A DNA stretch of 64,000 nt from Blautia parvula (GTDB taxonomy: Bacteria > Bacillota > Clostridia > Lachnospirales > Lachnospiraceae): the NCBI RefSeq assembly GCF_020215665.1, contig NZ_CP084061.1:1240001-1304000 (forward strand). The letters run 5' to 3'. Below are positions 44,736 to 53,723 of the stretch, piece after piece. The notes under the pieces were generated by a model. That model did no database searches and had not been told where the DNA came from. It saw only the letters and a program-made list of their open reading frames with translations. The position numbers and the translations under genes are program-made. Within the stretch, counting starts at the first letter, position 1; every line of letters starts with the position of its first letter.

Positions 44736-45554
44736 TTATAGGTTGCTGTGTTCTCTGTTGTTTCTCAGGCGGATGTACTCTCCCACATTGGTGATACACA
44801 CCAGAGTGGTTACCAGGAACAGCCCGGGAATCAGAATGATCCACCAGGAGTTGGACAACAGGGCTTTCTGTGAAAGGGACATCATGCTGCCCCAGGAAAT
44901 GATCTCCATGGGAAGGCCGATTCCCAGAAAACTTAAGGTGGCCTCCGTGCCGATCGCCGCGCTTACATTTGTGACGATCATGAACATGGTGGAGGATATA
45001 AAATTGGGAAACAGATGTTTCCGCAGTATGTAGAAAAACTTTCCGCCGGCCAGTCTGGACGCCAGAACAAAATCACTGTTCCGTATCTGGCGCACTTCAC
45101 TTCTGACCACTTTGGAAATGTTCATCCAGCTTGTAAGTCCAATCACCACAGCAATACTGGTAGCTGTAGCTTCCCCCAAAAGTGCCTGCAGAAAGATCAC
45201 AAGCAGGATGGAGGGAATACTCAAAATGATCTCTGTGAAGCGCATCAGCAAATCGTCCAGCCAATCCGGCACAAGGCCGCTGACACAGCCGTATACAATG
45301 GCAGTCACAGAGGATATAGCAGTCGCCAGTATCCCGATATACAGGGATACTCTTCCGCCCTCCCATATCATGGAGTATATATCCCTCCCCATGGTATCCG
45401 TGCCGAAATAATGGGCACTGCCGGGCGGCAGACTGACTTCTGTCAGGTTCATGTAAAAAGGATCTCCTGTCGCTAAAACTTTTCCAAACAGGCATCCTAG
45501 GATAATAACTCCCAGTACCAACAGGGAGAAAACGGGGAAATTTTTCTTTTTCAT
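44736..45554 (-). CDS. ABC importer permease, DppC/NikC type
   Basis: A 272-residue permease with about six transmembrane helices. Typical features are HYFGTDTMGRDIYSMIWEGGR near 48-68 (HYFGTDTMGRDIYSMIWEG), the DRTEI-type LLMRFTEIILSIPSI, and the EAA loop region ASRLAGGKFFYILRKHLFPN that touches the ATPase. The start overlaps the stop of the preceding permease by four bases (ATGA), so the two are translationally coupled. Confidence 0.94.
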   Translation of the reverse strand: MKKKNFPVFSLLVLGVIILGCLFGKVLATGDPFYMNLTEVSLPPGSAHYFGTDTMGRDIYSMIWEGGRVSLYIGILATAISSVTAIVYGCVSGLVPDWLDDLLMRFTEIILSIPSILLVIFLQALLGEATATSIAVVIGLTSWMNISKVVRSEVRQIRNSDFVLASRLAGGKFFYILRKHLFPNFISSTMFMIVTNVSAAIGTEATLSFLGIGLPMEIISWGSMMSLSQKALLSNSWWIILIPGLFLVTTLVCITNVGEYIRLRNNREHSNL

Positions 45555-46564
45555 GCTGCTTTTTCCCCTCTTTCCTGTTTCATTCTGGGGTCAATCCATT
45601 CGCTGATGATCTGGCCTGCCACATTTGCCACAATGACCGCAAAGCCTGTGATAAGGCTTAATACCATCAGCATATTGTAGTCATGGTACTGGGCGCTCTC
45701 CATACTGAGCGTCCCCAGACCGGGATAGGAAAAGACACTCTCCGCGATGTAGGTTCCGCCGATGATATGGGGCACGGAAATAGCCATGATACTGATCAGG
45801 GAAGGCAGGATTTTCCTCAGGCAGTGGGTGAACATGATGCGGCATTTCCCCATGCCCTTTACCTTGCACAGAAGTACATAGTCCTCGCGGATTTCCTCCA
45901 GAAGCTTGTTTCTTACCATATATGTGTAATACCACAGATGGGATAACACCATAACCGTGACCGGCAGGATCAGATGTATCAGCCTGTCACCCAGGGAATG
46001 TTCCCCTCCCAGGGCATAGGCGCCGCTTGTGGGCAGTACAGCCAGATTCACGCCGAAGATAAGGATCAGCACAAGCGCAACGAAAAAGGAGGGGATACAG
46101 TTGGTCACAGTCCCGATCTTACAGATGCACCTGTCGATCAGGGTATTCTCACGCATCGCACAGAAAATACCCAGCAAAACAGCGAAAAGGAAGGTGAGCA
46201 CATAGGATAAGCCTCCCAGTATCAGGGTATTGGCATATACCTTCTCTATGACTGCTCCCACATCCTGCTTATATTTATATGAAATCCCGAAATCCCCGTG
46301 CAGGGCATTTTCCACCCAGCGCACGTACTGCACGGTCATAGGCTCATTGAGGCCCAGACGCTCCCTGGCCTTCTCCTTCTGGCTCTCATTCATCCGCTCC
46401 ACGCTCTCCCCGTAATAGGATTTTAAAGGGTCCCCGGGAGAAAGGCGGGCAATAAAAAATACCAGTATGGACAGCACCAGCATGGACAGCAGGATCTGTA
46501 CCAGTTTCTTCAGCAAAAATTCAAACTTCTGTGGTGTATTCAATGTATTTTCCTCTTCATTCAT
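45551..46564 (-). CDS. ABC importer permease, DppB/NikB type
   Basis: A 337-residue permease, first gene of the operon. The N-terminal helix LSILVFFIARLSPGDPLKSYYG and the sequence ERLGLNEPMTVQYVRWVENALHG-type (LNEPMTVQYVRWVENALHGD) are classic for DppB/NikB. The EAA loop VKGMGKCRIMFTHCLRKILP and about six helices follow. The chain starts MNEEENTLNTPQKFEF with a charged cytosolic tail. It is longer by about 20 residues than E. coli NikB at the N-terminus. Confidence 0.94.
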   Translation of the reverse strand: MNEEENTLNTPQKFEFLLKKLVQILLSMLVLSILVFFIARLSPGDPLKSYYGESVERMNESQKEKARERLGLNEPMTVQYVRWVENALHGDFGISYKYKQDVGAVIEKVYANTLILGGLSYVLTFLFAVLLGIFCAMRENTLIDRCICKIGTVTNCIPSFFVALVLILIFGVNLAVLPTSGAYALGGEHSLGDRLIHLILPVTVMVLSHLWYYTYMVRNKLLEEIREDYVLLCKVKGMGKCRIMFTHCLRKILPSLISIMAISVPHIIGGTYIAESVFSYPGLGTLSMESAQYHDYNMLMVLSLITGFAVIVANVAGQIISEWIDPRMKQERGEKAA

Positions 46565-46622
46565 TCCGGTAAATTGTCAGCAAAAAAGTAACGCCGCATC
46601 TGTTATTTTTTTGACTATCCAT

Positions 46623-46651
46623 AGTATAGCAGACAAAAAATCCCCCCACAA
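46623..46651 (-). promoter_or_regulatory. Candidate promoter of the ABC importer operon
   Basis: Reverse-strand -35 TTGTGG (46646-46651) and -10 TATACT (46623-46628) spaced by 17 bases, with start near 46616. The -35 box lies inside the stem of the upstream terminator, an unusual overlap. No NikR-type or Fur-type palindrome is obvious around it. Confidence 0.55.
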
Positions 46652-46666
46652 GCCACGTGGGGGGAT
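46635..46666 (-). terminator. Intrinsic terminator of the flavoenzyme gene
   Basis: A stem of ATCCCCCCAC / GTGGGGGGAT with a short loop, followed on the reverse strand by TTTTTTG. It lies 60 bases beyond the oxidoreductase stop codon. Confidence 0.85.
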
Positions 46667-46726
46667 ATAAATATATATTTTTTGTTATGGCTGCCGTACG
46701 CTTTGGCAGCACGCTTGTTGATACAC

Positions 46727-48721
46727 CTATCGCATATGGTTTGCCACTTCAAATGCATCCCAGATCGCGTACATAATATTGGAAACTTTCTTCGCGTCAC
46801 CCAGCAGATAGATTTCCGGCACATCAAACTGCAGGTCATTGTAGAGGGAATTCTCCTCCCTGTATCCAACAGATAAAATGACGCTGTCACAGGAAATCTC
46901 CTTCTTCTCCTCCTGAACAACACAGGATAACATTCCATCCCGGAATCCGGTCACTTTGGCGCCGGTCACCACCTCAATGCCGTTGTAGGGGATCAGGCGC
47001 TCCAGCATATCTTTGTTGGCATGGCAGAGAGGGCCGTTGACTGCCATCAGCTTATCGAGGGCTTCCACAATCGTCACTTTCTTGCCCTGCTGCGCAAGCC
47101 ACAACGCTGTCTCACAGCCCACCAGACCGCCGCCTACCACAACGGTACTGCCGCCGCAGTCTTTTTCCTTTGTGAGGACCTGTGCCGCAGTGTATACATG
47201 GGCATCGTCACCCAGAGGGAACACCTTCGGGACTGAGCCTGTGGCGATGATCACAGCGTCATATTCTGCTTTTTCCACATCTTCTTTTCTGACTTCAGTA
47301 TGAAGGTGTACCGGAACATCCAGTTTTTTCAGAGTGGTCTCATACCACTTTGCCAGTTCCAGATCATCTTCCTTAAAGTCAGGAGCACCGCCCGGGATCA
47401 GATTGCCTCCCAGACACCCGGTCTTCTCAAACACTTCCGGCCTGTGTCCGCGGATTGCCAGCACTCTGGCTGCCTCACAGCCGGCCACACCGCCGCCCAC
47501 CACCATTACTTTTTTGCTCTTCCGTATAGGTTCATAGGCGGTCACCCGTTCCCGGGCCGCCTGGGGATTCACGGCACAGTTGATCATGGAATATTCCTGT
47601 ACACGCCCCATACAGCCCTCCTGGCAGGAGATGCAGGGACGGATATCCTCTGTGCGCCCTGCCCGCAGTTTGTTCACATAGTCCGGGTCAGCCAGAAGAG
47701 GACGGCCAAGACTTACAATATCACAGGTTCCATCCTCCACAGCCTCAGAAGCCATAGCCGGATCATCCATACGTCCGGCGCAGAGCACAGGTACATCCAC
47801 CACTTCCTTCACCATTTTACAGTACGGGCGGAACAACCCTTTTTCCTGATACATGGGGGGATGATTCCACCACCAGGCATCATAGGTACCCACATCTGTA
47901 TCCAGCGCATCGTATCCATAGCTGACAAGCAGTTTTGCAGCTTCCAGGCCCTCCGGGATATCGCGGCCCTTTTCCTCAAACTCTTCGCCCGGAAGGGCAC
48001 CCTCTCTCCAGTCCTTGATCATGCTTTTTACGCTGAAACGCAGGACAACCGGGAAATCCTCTCCGCAGCGGGACTTGATCTCCTCCACCACTTCCCTTGC
48101 GAAGCGGAGCCTGTTTTCCAGGGAACCGCCGTATTCGTCCGTTCTCTGGTTGAACATGGAAATGGCAAACTGGTCCAGCAGGTATCCCTCATGGACCGCA
48201 TGGACTTCAATACCGTCAAAACCGCCGCGCTTGGCATTGTATGCGCCGTCGCCGAAAGACTTTACGATGCTGTGTATTTCCTCTTTCGTCAGAGGACGGC
48301 ATGTCTTATCCAGCCATCTGTGAGGAATGGCGGATGGCGCAACCGGCGGGAACTCTCCCAGGTTGGTGGGTATGGTGACACGGCCAAAGCCCCCTGACAT
48401 CATGAGAAAAATCTTGCTGCCGTACGCGTGAACACGCTCTGTCATCTCCCTGCTGGTCCGGATAAAATGTACCGGATTGTAAGTGGAATTTGGACAGTTG
48501 GGCATACTCTGAGTCTCCACCCGGCAGTCTGAGAACGTGACACCGGTGATGATCAGGCCGGTGCCGCCCTTTGCCCGCTCTGTGTAATAATCAATACCTC
48601 TCTGGTTGAATCCGCCCTGGGCGTCCGCCAGTCCCAGAGGGCCCATGGGGGCCAGTGCAAAACGGTTCTTTAGGGTAACCCTGCCGATCTGCACAGGGGT
48701 AAATAAATTTTTATATTTCAT
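46727..48721 (-). CDS. NADH:flavin oxidoreductase, 2-enoate reductase / BaiH type
   Basis: A 664-residue multidomain enzyme. The N-terminal TIM barrel (about 1-340) binds FMN (NRFALAPMGPLG, EVHAVHEGYLLDQF with the catalytic His pair, and VSLGRPLLADP). A [4Fe-4S] site CISC-x3-C...C (C-x2-C-x3-C-x11-C) lies at about 350-370. The FAD domain (VVGGGVAGCEAARVLA) and NAD domain (VVVGGGLVGCETALWLA) follow. Enzymes of this group reduce C=C bonds of enoates, dienoyl-CoA, cinnamate or bile acid intermediates, using NADH. The HAVHEGYLLDQF variant is typical of 2-enoate reductase, FldZ and BaiCD/H. No bai genes are nearby, so the substrate is open. The ATG at 48721 follows AAGGAGG. Confidence 0.92.
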   Translation of the reverse strand: MKYKNLFTPVQIGRVTLKNRFALAPMGPLGLADAQGGFNQRGIDYYTERAKGGTGLIITGVTFSDCRVETQSMPNCPNSTYNPVHFIRTSREMTERVHAYGSKIFLMMSGGFGRVTIPTNLGEFPPVAPSAIPHRWLDKTCRPLTKEEIHSIVKSFGDGAYNAKRGGFDGIEVHAVHEGYLLDQFAISMFNQRTDEYGGSLENRLRFAREVVEEIKSRCGEDFPVVLRFSVKSMIKDWREGALPGEEFEEKGRDIPEGLEAAKLLVSYGYDALDTDVGTYDAWWWNHPPMYQEKGLFRPYCKMVKEVVDVPVLCAGRMDDPAMASEAVEDGTCDIVSLGRPLLADPDYVNKLRAGRTEDIRPCISCQEGCMGRVQEYSMINCAVNPQAARERVTAYEPIRKSKKVMVVGGGVAGCEAARVLAIRGHRPEVFEKTGCLGGNLIPGGAPDFKEDDLELAKWYETTLKKLDVPVHLHTEVRKEDVEKAEYDAVIIATGSVPKVFPLGDDAHVYTAAQVLTKEKDCGGSTVVVGGGLVGCETALWLAQQGKKVTIVEALDKLMAVNGPLCHANKDMLERLIPYNGIEVVTGAKVTGFRDGMLSCVVQEEKKEISCDSVILSVGYREENSLYNDLQFDVPEIYLLGDAKKVSNIMYAIWDAFEVANHMR

Positions 48722-48795
48722 TGCGTCCTCCTTCGTATTTCTTTTAACAATATAATACAAAAGAACAACGCCTTTCCGCCAGCAACCTTTGCTTG

Positions 48796-49674
48796 TCAGG
48801 TGGAAACTTTTTGTTTTAGAAAGCAGTCAAACTGCTGTATGGTCTCATAATTTTTCGTATCTTCCTTGTAAACGCCGAACACCTCCCAGGTCATATGTTC
48901 CTCAAAGGGTATGGCGCGCATATGTTCCATACGGAAATCCTCCAGCATAAATTCCGGAATGACTGCAAGACCGATCTTCTGGCGGCAGAGTTTGTACAGG
49001 ACAGCACCGTCCGATGTCTTTGCTATGATGTTGGGAGTAAATCCCTTCGCACAGCAGATGGAGGCAAAATCGTGGTACATGTGGAAATGTTCATTCATGA
49101 GGATCATGTTCTCCTCCCTCAGCATCTCCACGTTCACACTCTCCTTTTCATACAGGGGATGCCCTTCAAAGACAAGCAGCAGGATCTCCCTTCCGTCCAG
49201 TTTCCGCTGTATCATGTCGTCCCCTTCGTGTTTTCCCACAATGAAACCGTATTCCAGTCTGGAGTCCTCCAGCATGGACTTCACTTCCTCGTTGGAATAC
49301 TCATTCCACTCCACCCGGATATGGGGATTCTCCCTCATAAAATTCAGGATCAGCTCAAAAGGAAGGACATTAAAGACACCGCAGGCGCATCCGATGCGAA
49401 GGACTATCTTTCTGTTCTCAAGCTGTCTTACGCCGTTTTCCAGCTCCTCCAGCTCCTGTATGATCTTCTTCGTCCTTCCGTAGAGAAAATCCGCGCTCTG
49501 TGTTGGGCGCATACCCTGTTTGGTGCGCTCAAAAAGAACGGTTTCCAGTTCTGCCTCCAGGGTCCTTATATTTTTTCCCAGTCCCTGGGGTGTGATATAA
49601 AGGCGTCTGGCAGCCCTGCTGATGCTTTTTTCCTGATAGACGGCCTCAAAACATTTCAAATCTTTTGTGTTCAT
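48796..49674 (-). CDS. LysR family transcriptional regulator
   Basis: A 292-residue LysR-type protein. The winged helix-turn-helix is at about residues 2-60 (QEKSISRAARRLYITPQGLG), and the effector domain begins at about 90 (VLRIGCACGVFNVLPFELIL). The usual start codon in the frame is at 49737, but the promoter lies there, so the ATG at 49674 is chosen. It is upstream of and in the same direction as the flavoenzyme gene with a 74-base gap, so it may be co-transcribed and may sense the substrate of that enzyme. This is inference from position. Confidence 0.9.
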   Translation of the reverse strand: MNTKDLKCFEAVYQEKSISRAARRLYITPQGLGKNIRTLEAELETVLFERTKQGMRPTQSADFLYGRTKKIIQELEELENGVRQLENRKIVLRIGCACGVFNVLPFELILNFMRENPHIRVEWNEYSNEEVKSMLEDSRLEYGFIVGKHEGDDMIQRKLDGREILLLVFEGHPLYEKESVNVEMLREENMILMNEHFHMYHDFASICCAKGFTPNIIAKTSDGAVLYKLCRQKIGLAVIPEFMLEDFRMEHMRAIPFEEHMTWEVFGVYKEDTKNYETIQQFDCFLKQKVST

Positions 49675-49707
49675 GTGTTTGCCTGCCTTTTCTCTCGTGA
49701 TACCCCT

Positions 49708-49737
49708 ATTGTATAGGGAGAGAAAACACTCTGTCAA
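49708..49737 (-). promoter_or_regulatory. SigA-type promoter of the LysR gene
   Basis: Reverse-strand -35 TTGACA (49732-49737) and -10 TACAAT (49708-49713), 18-base spacing. The -10 lies within a CTATACAATAG near-palindrome, a plausible site for autoregulation. Confidence 0.75.
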
Positions 49738-49749
49738 CTGCAGTCTGTG

Positions 49750-50481
49750 TCAGTTCTTCTGTACCTTTTCCTTTATTTCCTCGTAAAGCTTCCTGGTAGC
49801 TGCCTCGTCTTTACCGTTCAGCACCACGGTTCCCTGCTCTGTGTCCAGGACCACAAAGCTGTCACAGGATGTATAGGAATACAGTTTATAATCACCGAAC
49901 TCTGCGTTCTTAAAATATCCTGCCTGCAGTGTGGGACCTCCAATCCCATTTTTCCGGCTGCCGCGCTGCAGATCATCCGTGTAAGAAACAGATTTAACAG
50001 AAGCATACGGCACCTCATGATCCGGCCAGAAGGATACCTGTATCTCCAGGGATGCCTCATGCATAACCGGGGTTACGTTTCCTGTAAAAAGCACAAAGGA
50101 AACCACTGCCAAAATGACTGCGGTGAAAAGAAAGGACGCGTTTCTGTAAATCTTATCCCTGGCCCTGTCTTTTTCCTGAACGGCTTCCCCTTTTACTACG
50201 CACACCGTATTGCTCAGAATCTGTATGGCAGCCACCACAGCAGCAATGCTGATCACAAAGGCTGCCACAGGGAACCGGTCTCCCATTATACTCCAGGCAG
50301 CCATAACAAGGGTGATCACACCCAATCCTCCGCCTACGACCCGGCACAGCCTTTTCTCATTGTATTTTTCTTTATTCCGGGACGTATTGTACCCGGCAAT
50401 GAGAAAGCTCCCTTTTCCCATCAGCAGAATCACTGCTATGATTCCCGTCAGTGCTGTTAATCCCCATAATATCCATTTCAT
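49750..50481 (-). CDS. DUF3784 membrane protein with C-terminal PH-like domain
   Basis: A 243-residue membrane protein. The first 100 residues hold three helices and the pattern KGSFLIAGYNTSRNKEKYNEKRLCRVVG, cut here as SFLIAGYNTSRNKEKYNEK, the hallmark of DUF3784. A fourth helix (about 118-136) is followed by an external or cytosolic region of about 100 residues with beta-strands (VPYASVKSVSYTDDLQRGSR and YKLYSYTSCDSFVVLD) that looks like a bacterial PH domain. Function is unknown. It is divergent from the XRE operon. Confidence 0.75.
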   Translation of the reverse strand: MKWILWGLTALTGIIAVILLMGKGSFLIAGYNTSRNKEKYNEKRLCRVVGGGLGVITLVMAAWSIMGDRFPVAAFVISIAAVVAAIQILSNTVCVVKGEAVQEKDRARDKIYRNASFLFTAVILAVVSFVLFTGNVTPVMHEASLEIQVSFWPDHEVPYASVKSVSYTDDLQRGSRKNGIGGPTLQAGYFKNAEFGDYKLYSYTSCDSFVVLDTEQGTVVLNGKDEAATRKLYEEIKEKVQKN

Positions 50482-50532
50482 ATAAATTCCTCCTTACAAT
50501 GATTCCAGTTTTTCATAAGTTTTCTTACACAC

Positions 50533-50541
50533 ATTATAGCA
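50533..50541 (-). promoter_or_regulatory. Extended -10 promoter of the DUF3784 gene
   Basis: Reverse-strand TGCTATAAT (TATAAT at 50533-50538), 52 bases before the ATG. No clear -35 hexamer at the usual distance. Confidence 0.6.
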
Positions 50542-50659
50542 GGTTCAAAAAAGATTGATATTCATTTGCACAGGATACATCTTTTCAGGTCTGAAGGACA
50601 GTATGCTGTGTCGGTTTCCCAACAGTTGATTTTGTATCTCAAAGTATCGCTGCAATCCA

Positions 50660-50688
50660 TTGATAATTTTCAGTTACCTGCTTATAAT
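50660..50688 (+). promoter_or_regulatory. SigA-type promoter of the XRE/ABC operon
   Basis: -35 TTGATA (50660-50665) and perfect -10 TATAAT (50683-50688), 17-base spacing. Transcription would start near 50695, between the longest open-frame start (50566) and the real ATG at 50713. Confidence 0.85.
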
Positions 50689-50712
50689 CAACCATATAAG
50701 GAGGATGAAAGG

Positions 50713-51840
50713 ATGAATATACTTAATTTTTCCGAAAACATCATTAAATTACGCCACAAAAAAGGAATCACCCAGGAAGAGCTGGCTGATTTCGTGGGTG
50801 TCACCAAAGCCTCTGTCTCAAAATGGGAGACAAAGCAGAGCCTGCCGGATATTATGCTGCTTCCCCGCCTGGCCGCCTATTTTGATGTCACAGTAGACGA
50901 ACTTCTGGGATATGAGCCTAATCTCAGCAGGGAACAGATTCAGAAAATATATTTTGATTTCACGAAAGAATTCGCAGAACAGCCCTTTGAGGAGGTGATG
51001 GAGAAGAGCCGGCAATTGGTCAAAAAATACTACTCCTGTTCCCCCTTCCTTTTCCAGGTCTGTGTTCTTTGGATGAACCATGCCACCCTTGCCCCAAACC
51101 CGCAAATGCAGACAGAGATTCTGGAGGAAGCAGCCAGACTGTGTTCCCACATTATCAATGACTGCAGGGAAATCCCGCTGTGCAACGACGCCCTCCTGTT
51201 AAAAGCCAGTATTGATCTGCTCTGCGGCAGGACCCAGGAGGTGATCGACACACTGGAAGAGATACTGAATCCGTATCACTACTCCTTTCAGGGGGAAACG
51301 ATCCTGGTTCAGGCCTATGCTATTGCCGGTCAGAAGGAAAAGGCCAACCGGTACAGCCAGTTCGGCATGTATACCCATCTCCTTTCCCTTGTGTCGGGAG
51401 CTGTGCAGTATCTTTCCCTCCACGCGGAGGATATGGATGCCTGTGAGGAAACCATTCACCGCATGGACTGTCTCATGAAGCTCTACAATCTGGAGAATCT
51501 GCACCACAACACAGCCGCCCAGTTCCATTACCAGACTGCTGTCATCTGCTGCATACACGGAAGACTTGAGGAGGCTCTGGACCGCTTGAAAAAGTTTGCA
51601 TCCATAACCGATTCCCTGCTGGAATGTGACAAGGTTTTCCTGCACGGAGATCAGTATTTCGATGCCATTGATCCTTATTTTGAACAGTCGGATCTGGGAG
51701 GGAACCTGGTCCGTGCTAAAAAAGTCATTGCGGACAGCGTGGTGCAGGCACTGGAAAACCCTGTGTTTCAGCCGCTTGAGAGCAGTGAAGATTACCGGAA
51801 GATCAAACAAATATTTTTAGTGAGAGGAGAATCCCTATGA
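50713..51840 (+). CDS. XRE family regulator with helical-repeat C-terminus
   Basis: A 375-residue protein. Residues about 5-60 are a Cro/CI helix-turn-helix (RHKKGITQEELADFVGVTKASVSKWE). The rest is alpha-helical and resembles TPR repeats (YAIAGQKEKANRYSQFGMY; HGRLEEALDRLKKF), an arrangement found in peptide-sensing or stress-sensing RRNPP-like regulators. The ATG at 50713 has an AGGAGG site. It overlaps the next gene by four bases (ATGA) and heads an operon with a PLDc_N protein and an ABC pair. It probably controls that operon. Confidence 0.9.
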   Translation: MNILNFSENIIKLRHKKGITQEELADFVGVTKASVSKWETKQSLPDIMLLPRLAAYFDVTVDELLGYEPNLSREQIQKIYFDFTKEFAEQPFEEVMEKSRQLVKKYYSCSPFLFQVCVLWMNHATLAPNPQMQTEILEEAARLCSHIINDCREIPLCNDALLLKASIDLLCGRTQEVIDTLEEILNPYHYSFQGETILVQAYAIAGQKEKANRYSQFGMYTHLLSLVSGAVQYLSLHAEDMDACEETIHRMDCLMKLYNLENLHHNTAAQFHYQTAVICCIHGRLEEALDRLKKFASITDSLLECDKVFLHGDQYFDAIDPYFEQSDLGGNLVRAKKVIADSVVQALENPVFQPLESSEDYRKIKQIFLVRGESL

Positions 51841-52037
51841 CAGTTTCAGAACTTTTACCATTTCTCATTCCTTTAGCCATTGCGGAACTGCTTCTGCTTT
51901 TCATCACCCTGCGCCATATTCTCACCCATAAGAATTATAAAAGGGGTTCACGTGCCCTGTGGCTGGTTGTCACAATCGTGGGGCTGGAATTTATCGGGCC
52001 GGTCCTGTACCTTCTGCTCGGAAAGGAGGACAATTAA
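51837..52037 (+). CDS. PLDc_N domain small membrane protein
   Basis: A 66-residue protein with two helices, FLIPLAIAELLLLFITL and ALWLVVTIVGLEFIGPVLYLLLG. This matches the phospholipase D-nuclease N-terminal (PLDc_N) domain. Alone it has no catalytic domain. In Firmicutes it often accompanies bacitracin-type ABC transporters such as the pair that follows. Its stop codon precedes the next ATG directly (TAA then ATG). Confidence 0.8.
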   Translation: MTVSELLPFLIPLAIAELLLLFITLRHILTHKNYKRGSRALWLVVTIVGLEFIGPVLYLLLGKEDN

Positions 52038-52940
52038 ATGGATATGCTGACCCTTTCCCATGTATCAAAATCTTTCGGGAGTAAAAAAATCATTGACGAC
52101 CTGAGCTTTACCGTACCGGAACACTGTGTCTACGGATTTATCGGACAGAACGGAGCAGGTAAGACCACCACCATGAAAATGATCCTGGGACTTCTGCAGA
52201 CAGACAGCGGCACGATCAAAGTAAACGGGGAAACGGTCCGCTACGGGCAGAATCGTACCAACCGCTATATGGGCTACCTGCCGGATGTCCCGGAATTTTA
52301 CGGATACATGACACCCTCGGAATATCTCAGACTGTGCGGAGAGATCACAGGAATGTCATCCGCCGGAATCCGCAAAAAATCAGACGAACTGCTGCACCTG
52401 GTGGGACTGGATAAGGAAAATAAACGCATTCACGGGTTTTCCAGAGGAATGAAGCAGCGCTTAGGAATCGCCCAGGCTCTTCTGAACGAACCAAAACTGC
52501 TGATCTGCGACGAACCCACTTCTGCCCTGGACCCCCTTGGCAGAAAAGAGATCCTGGATATTCTTCTGTCCGTCAAAGACCATACCACGGTTGTCTTCTC
52601 CACACATATCCTCTCGGATGTGGAACGCATCTGTGATGAAATCGCTCTTCTCCACAACGGCCGCACCGCGCTTAAGGGGACCCTGGAGGAAATAAAGAGC
52701 AGACGAAAAGGCAACGGATTTGACATAGAATTTTACACGCCGCAGGACGCCGACGCCTTCGCAGCATCCATGTCCGGCAGCGAGAGAATAAGCGCAGTCC
52801 GCCTGTTCTTCCCGGGAAAAGATGAAAAAGACATGACACATGCCATGAAGATTCTGGCAGACAATGCGCTCTGTGTCCAGAAGGTAGAGATGCGGGAAGC
52901 CACACTGGAAAACCTGTTTATGGAGGTGATTGGGATATGA
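52038..52940 (+). CDS. ABC transporter ATP-binding protein (antibiotic-export type)
   Basis: A 300-residue ATPase with the CcmA/BcrA-type domain (residues about 4-215). Walker A is GQNGAGKTT (about 37-45), the signature is FSRGMKQRLGIAQAL (about 136-150, SR in place of SG), and Walker B is LLICDEPTSALDP. A C-terminal region of about 80 residues follows. With the following permease it forms an export ABC transporter like BcrAB/YtrBE. The operon arrangement with an XRE repressor suggests induction by envelope stress or a peptide; this is inference. Confidence 0.92.
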   Translation: MDMLTLSHVSKSFGSKKIIDDLSFTVPEHCVYGFIGQNGAGKTTTMKMILGLLQTDSGTIKVNGETVRYGQNRTNRYMGYLPDVPEFYGYMTPSEYLRLCGEITGMSSAGIRKKSDELLHLVGLDKENKRIHGFSRGMKQRLGIAQALLNEPKLLICDEPTSALDPLGRKEILDILLSVKDHTTVVFSTHILSDVERICDEIALLHNGRTALKGTLEEIKSRRKGNGFDIEFYTPQDADAFAASMSGSERISAVRLFFPGKDEKDMTHAMKILADNALCVQKVEMREATLENLFMEVIGI

Positions 52941-53707
52941 GACAGCTCACAGCTTTTACTAAAAAAGAACTGCGGGAATCTCTGCGCACCGGCAGAATGC
53001 CCCTGCTTGTGATTCTCTCTGTTTTATTCGGGATCATGAATCCCCTTGTTGCCAAGCTGACGCCTTGGATGATGGAGAACTTTGCCGGTTCCCTGGAGGA
53101 AAGCGGTATGGTCCTGACAGAGATCAAGGTGGACGTATTTACATCCTGGACGCAGTTTTATAAGAATACCCCCATATATCTGATTGTTTTTATTGTCATT
53201 GCAAGCGGTATTCTGACCACGGAATATCAGAAAGGCACCCTGATCATTATCCTGACAAAAGGCATGAACCGGTGGAAACTGATCCTGTCCAAAGCCTTTT
53301 CCGCCCTTCTTCTCTGGACTGTGTGTTACTGGATCTCTTTCGGGATCACCTATGCCTATAATATGTATTTCTGGGATAACAGCATGGCATCCCATATATT
53401 TTTCGGAGCCTTCTGCCTCTATATGACAGGGCTGTGGCTGATCACGCTTATTATGCTTATGTCCTCCCTGTGCAGCACCAATTATATGGTACTGGCCGGA
53501 ACCGGAGGTGTGTTTTTCGTATTCTACCTGCTGGCATGGATACCTGATATGAAAAAGTATATTCCCACACAACTGATGTCCTCTTACAGCCTGCTTCCCC
53601 AGGCAGCAGATGTGTCTGATTTCATGTGTGCTGTGGTGATCACCGGCGTTTTATCGGTGGTGAATCTGCTTCTTTCCATACTGATTTTTAATAAAAAGCT
53701 TTTATGA
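52937..53707 (+). CDS. ABC transporter permease (ABC-2 type)
   Basis: A 256-residue membrane protein with six predicted helices, starting TAFTKKELRESLRTGRMPLL. It resembles the ABC-2/BcrB permease family. The start overlaps the ATPase stop by four bases (ATGA). No peptidase domain is present, so it is an exporter or a flippase subunit and not a bacteriocin-processing transporter. Confidence 0.88.
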   Translation: MRQLTAFTKKELRESLRTGRMPLLVILSVLFGIMNPLVAKLTPWMMENFAGSLEESGMVLTEIKVDVFTSWTQFYKNTPIYLIVFIVIASGILTTEYQKGTLIIILTKGMNRWKLILSKAFSALLLWTVCYWISFGITYAYNMYFWDNSMASHIFFGAFCLYMTGLWLITLIMLMSSLCSTNYMVLAGTGGVFFVFYLLAWIPDMKKYIPTQLMSSYSLLPQAADVSDFMCAVVITGVLSVVNLLLSILIFNKKLL

Positions 53708-53723
53708 GACCACCGGATCATCC

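Noticed and set aside
47300-48397. Forward open frame of 365 codons opposite the flavoenzyme
   Set aside because: Shadow of the oxidoreductase gene, which carries full FMN, Fe-S, FAD and NAD motifs.
48895-49716. Forward open frame of 273 codons opposite the second LysR gene
   Set aside because: The leftward LysR has promoter, helix-turn-helix and effector domain; the forward frame is a shadow.
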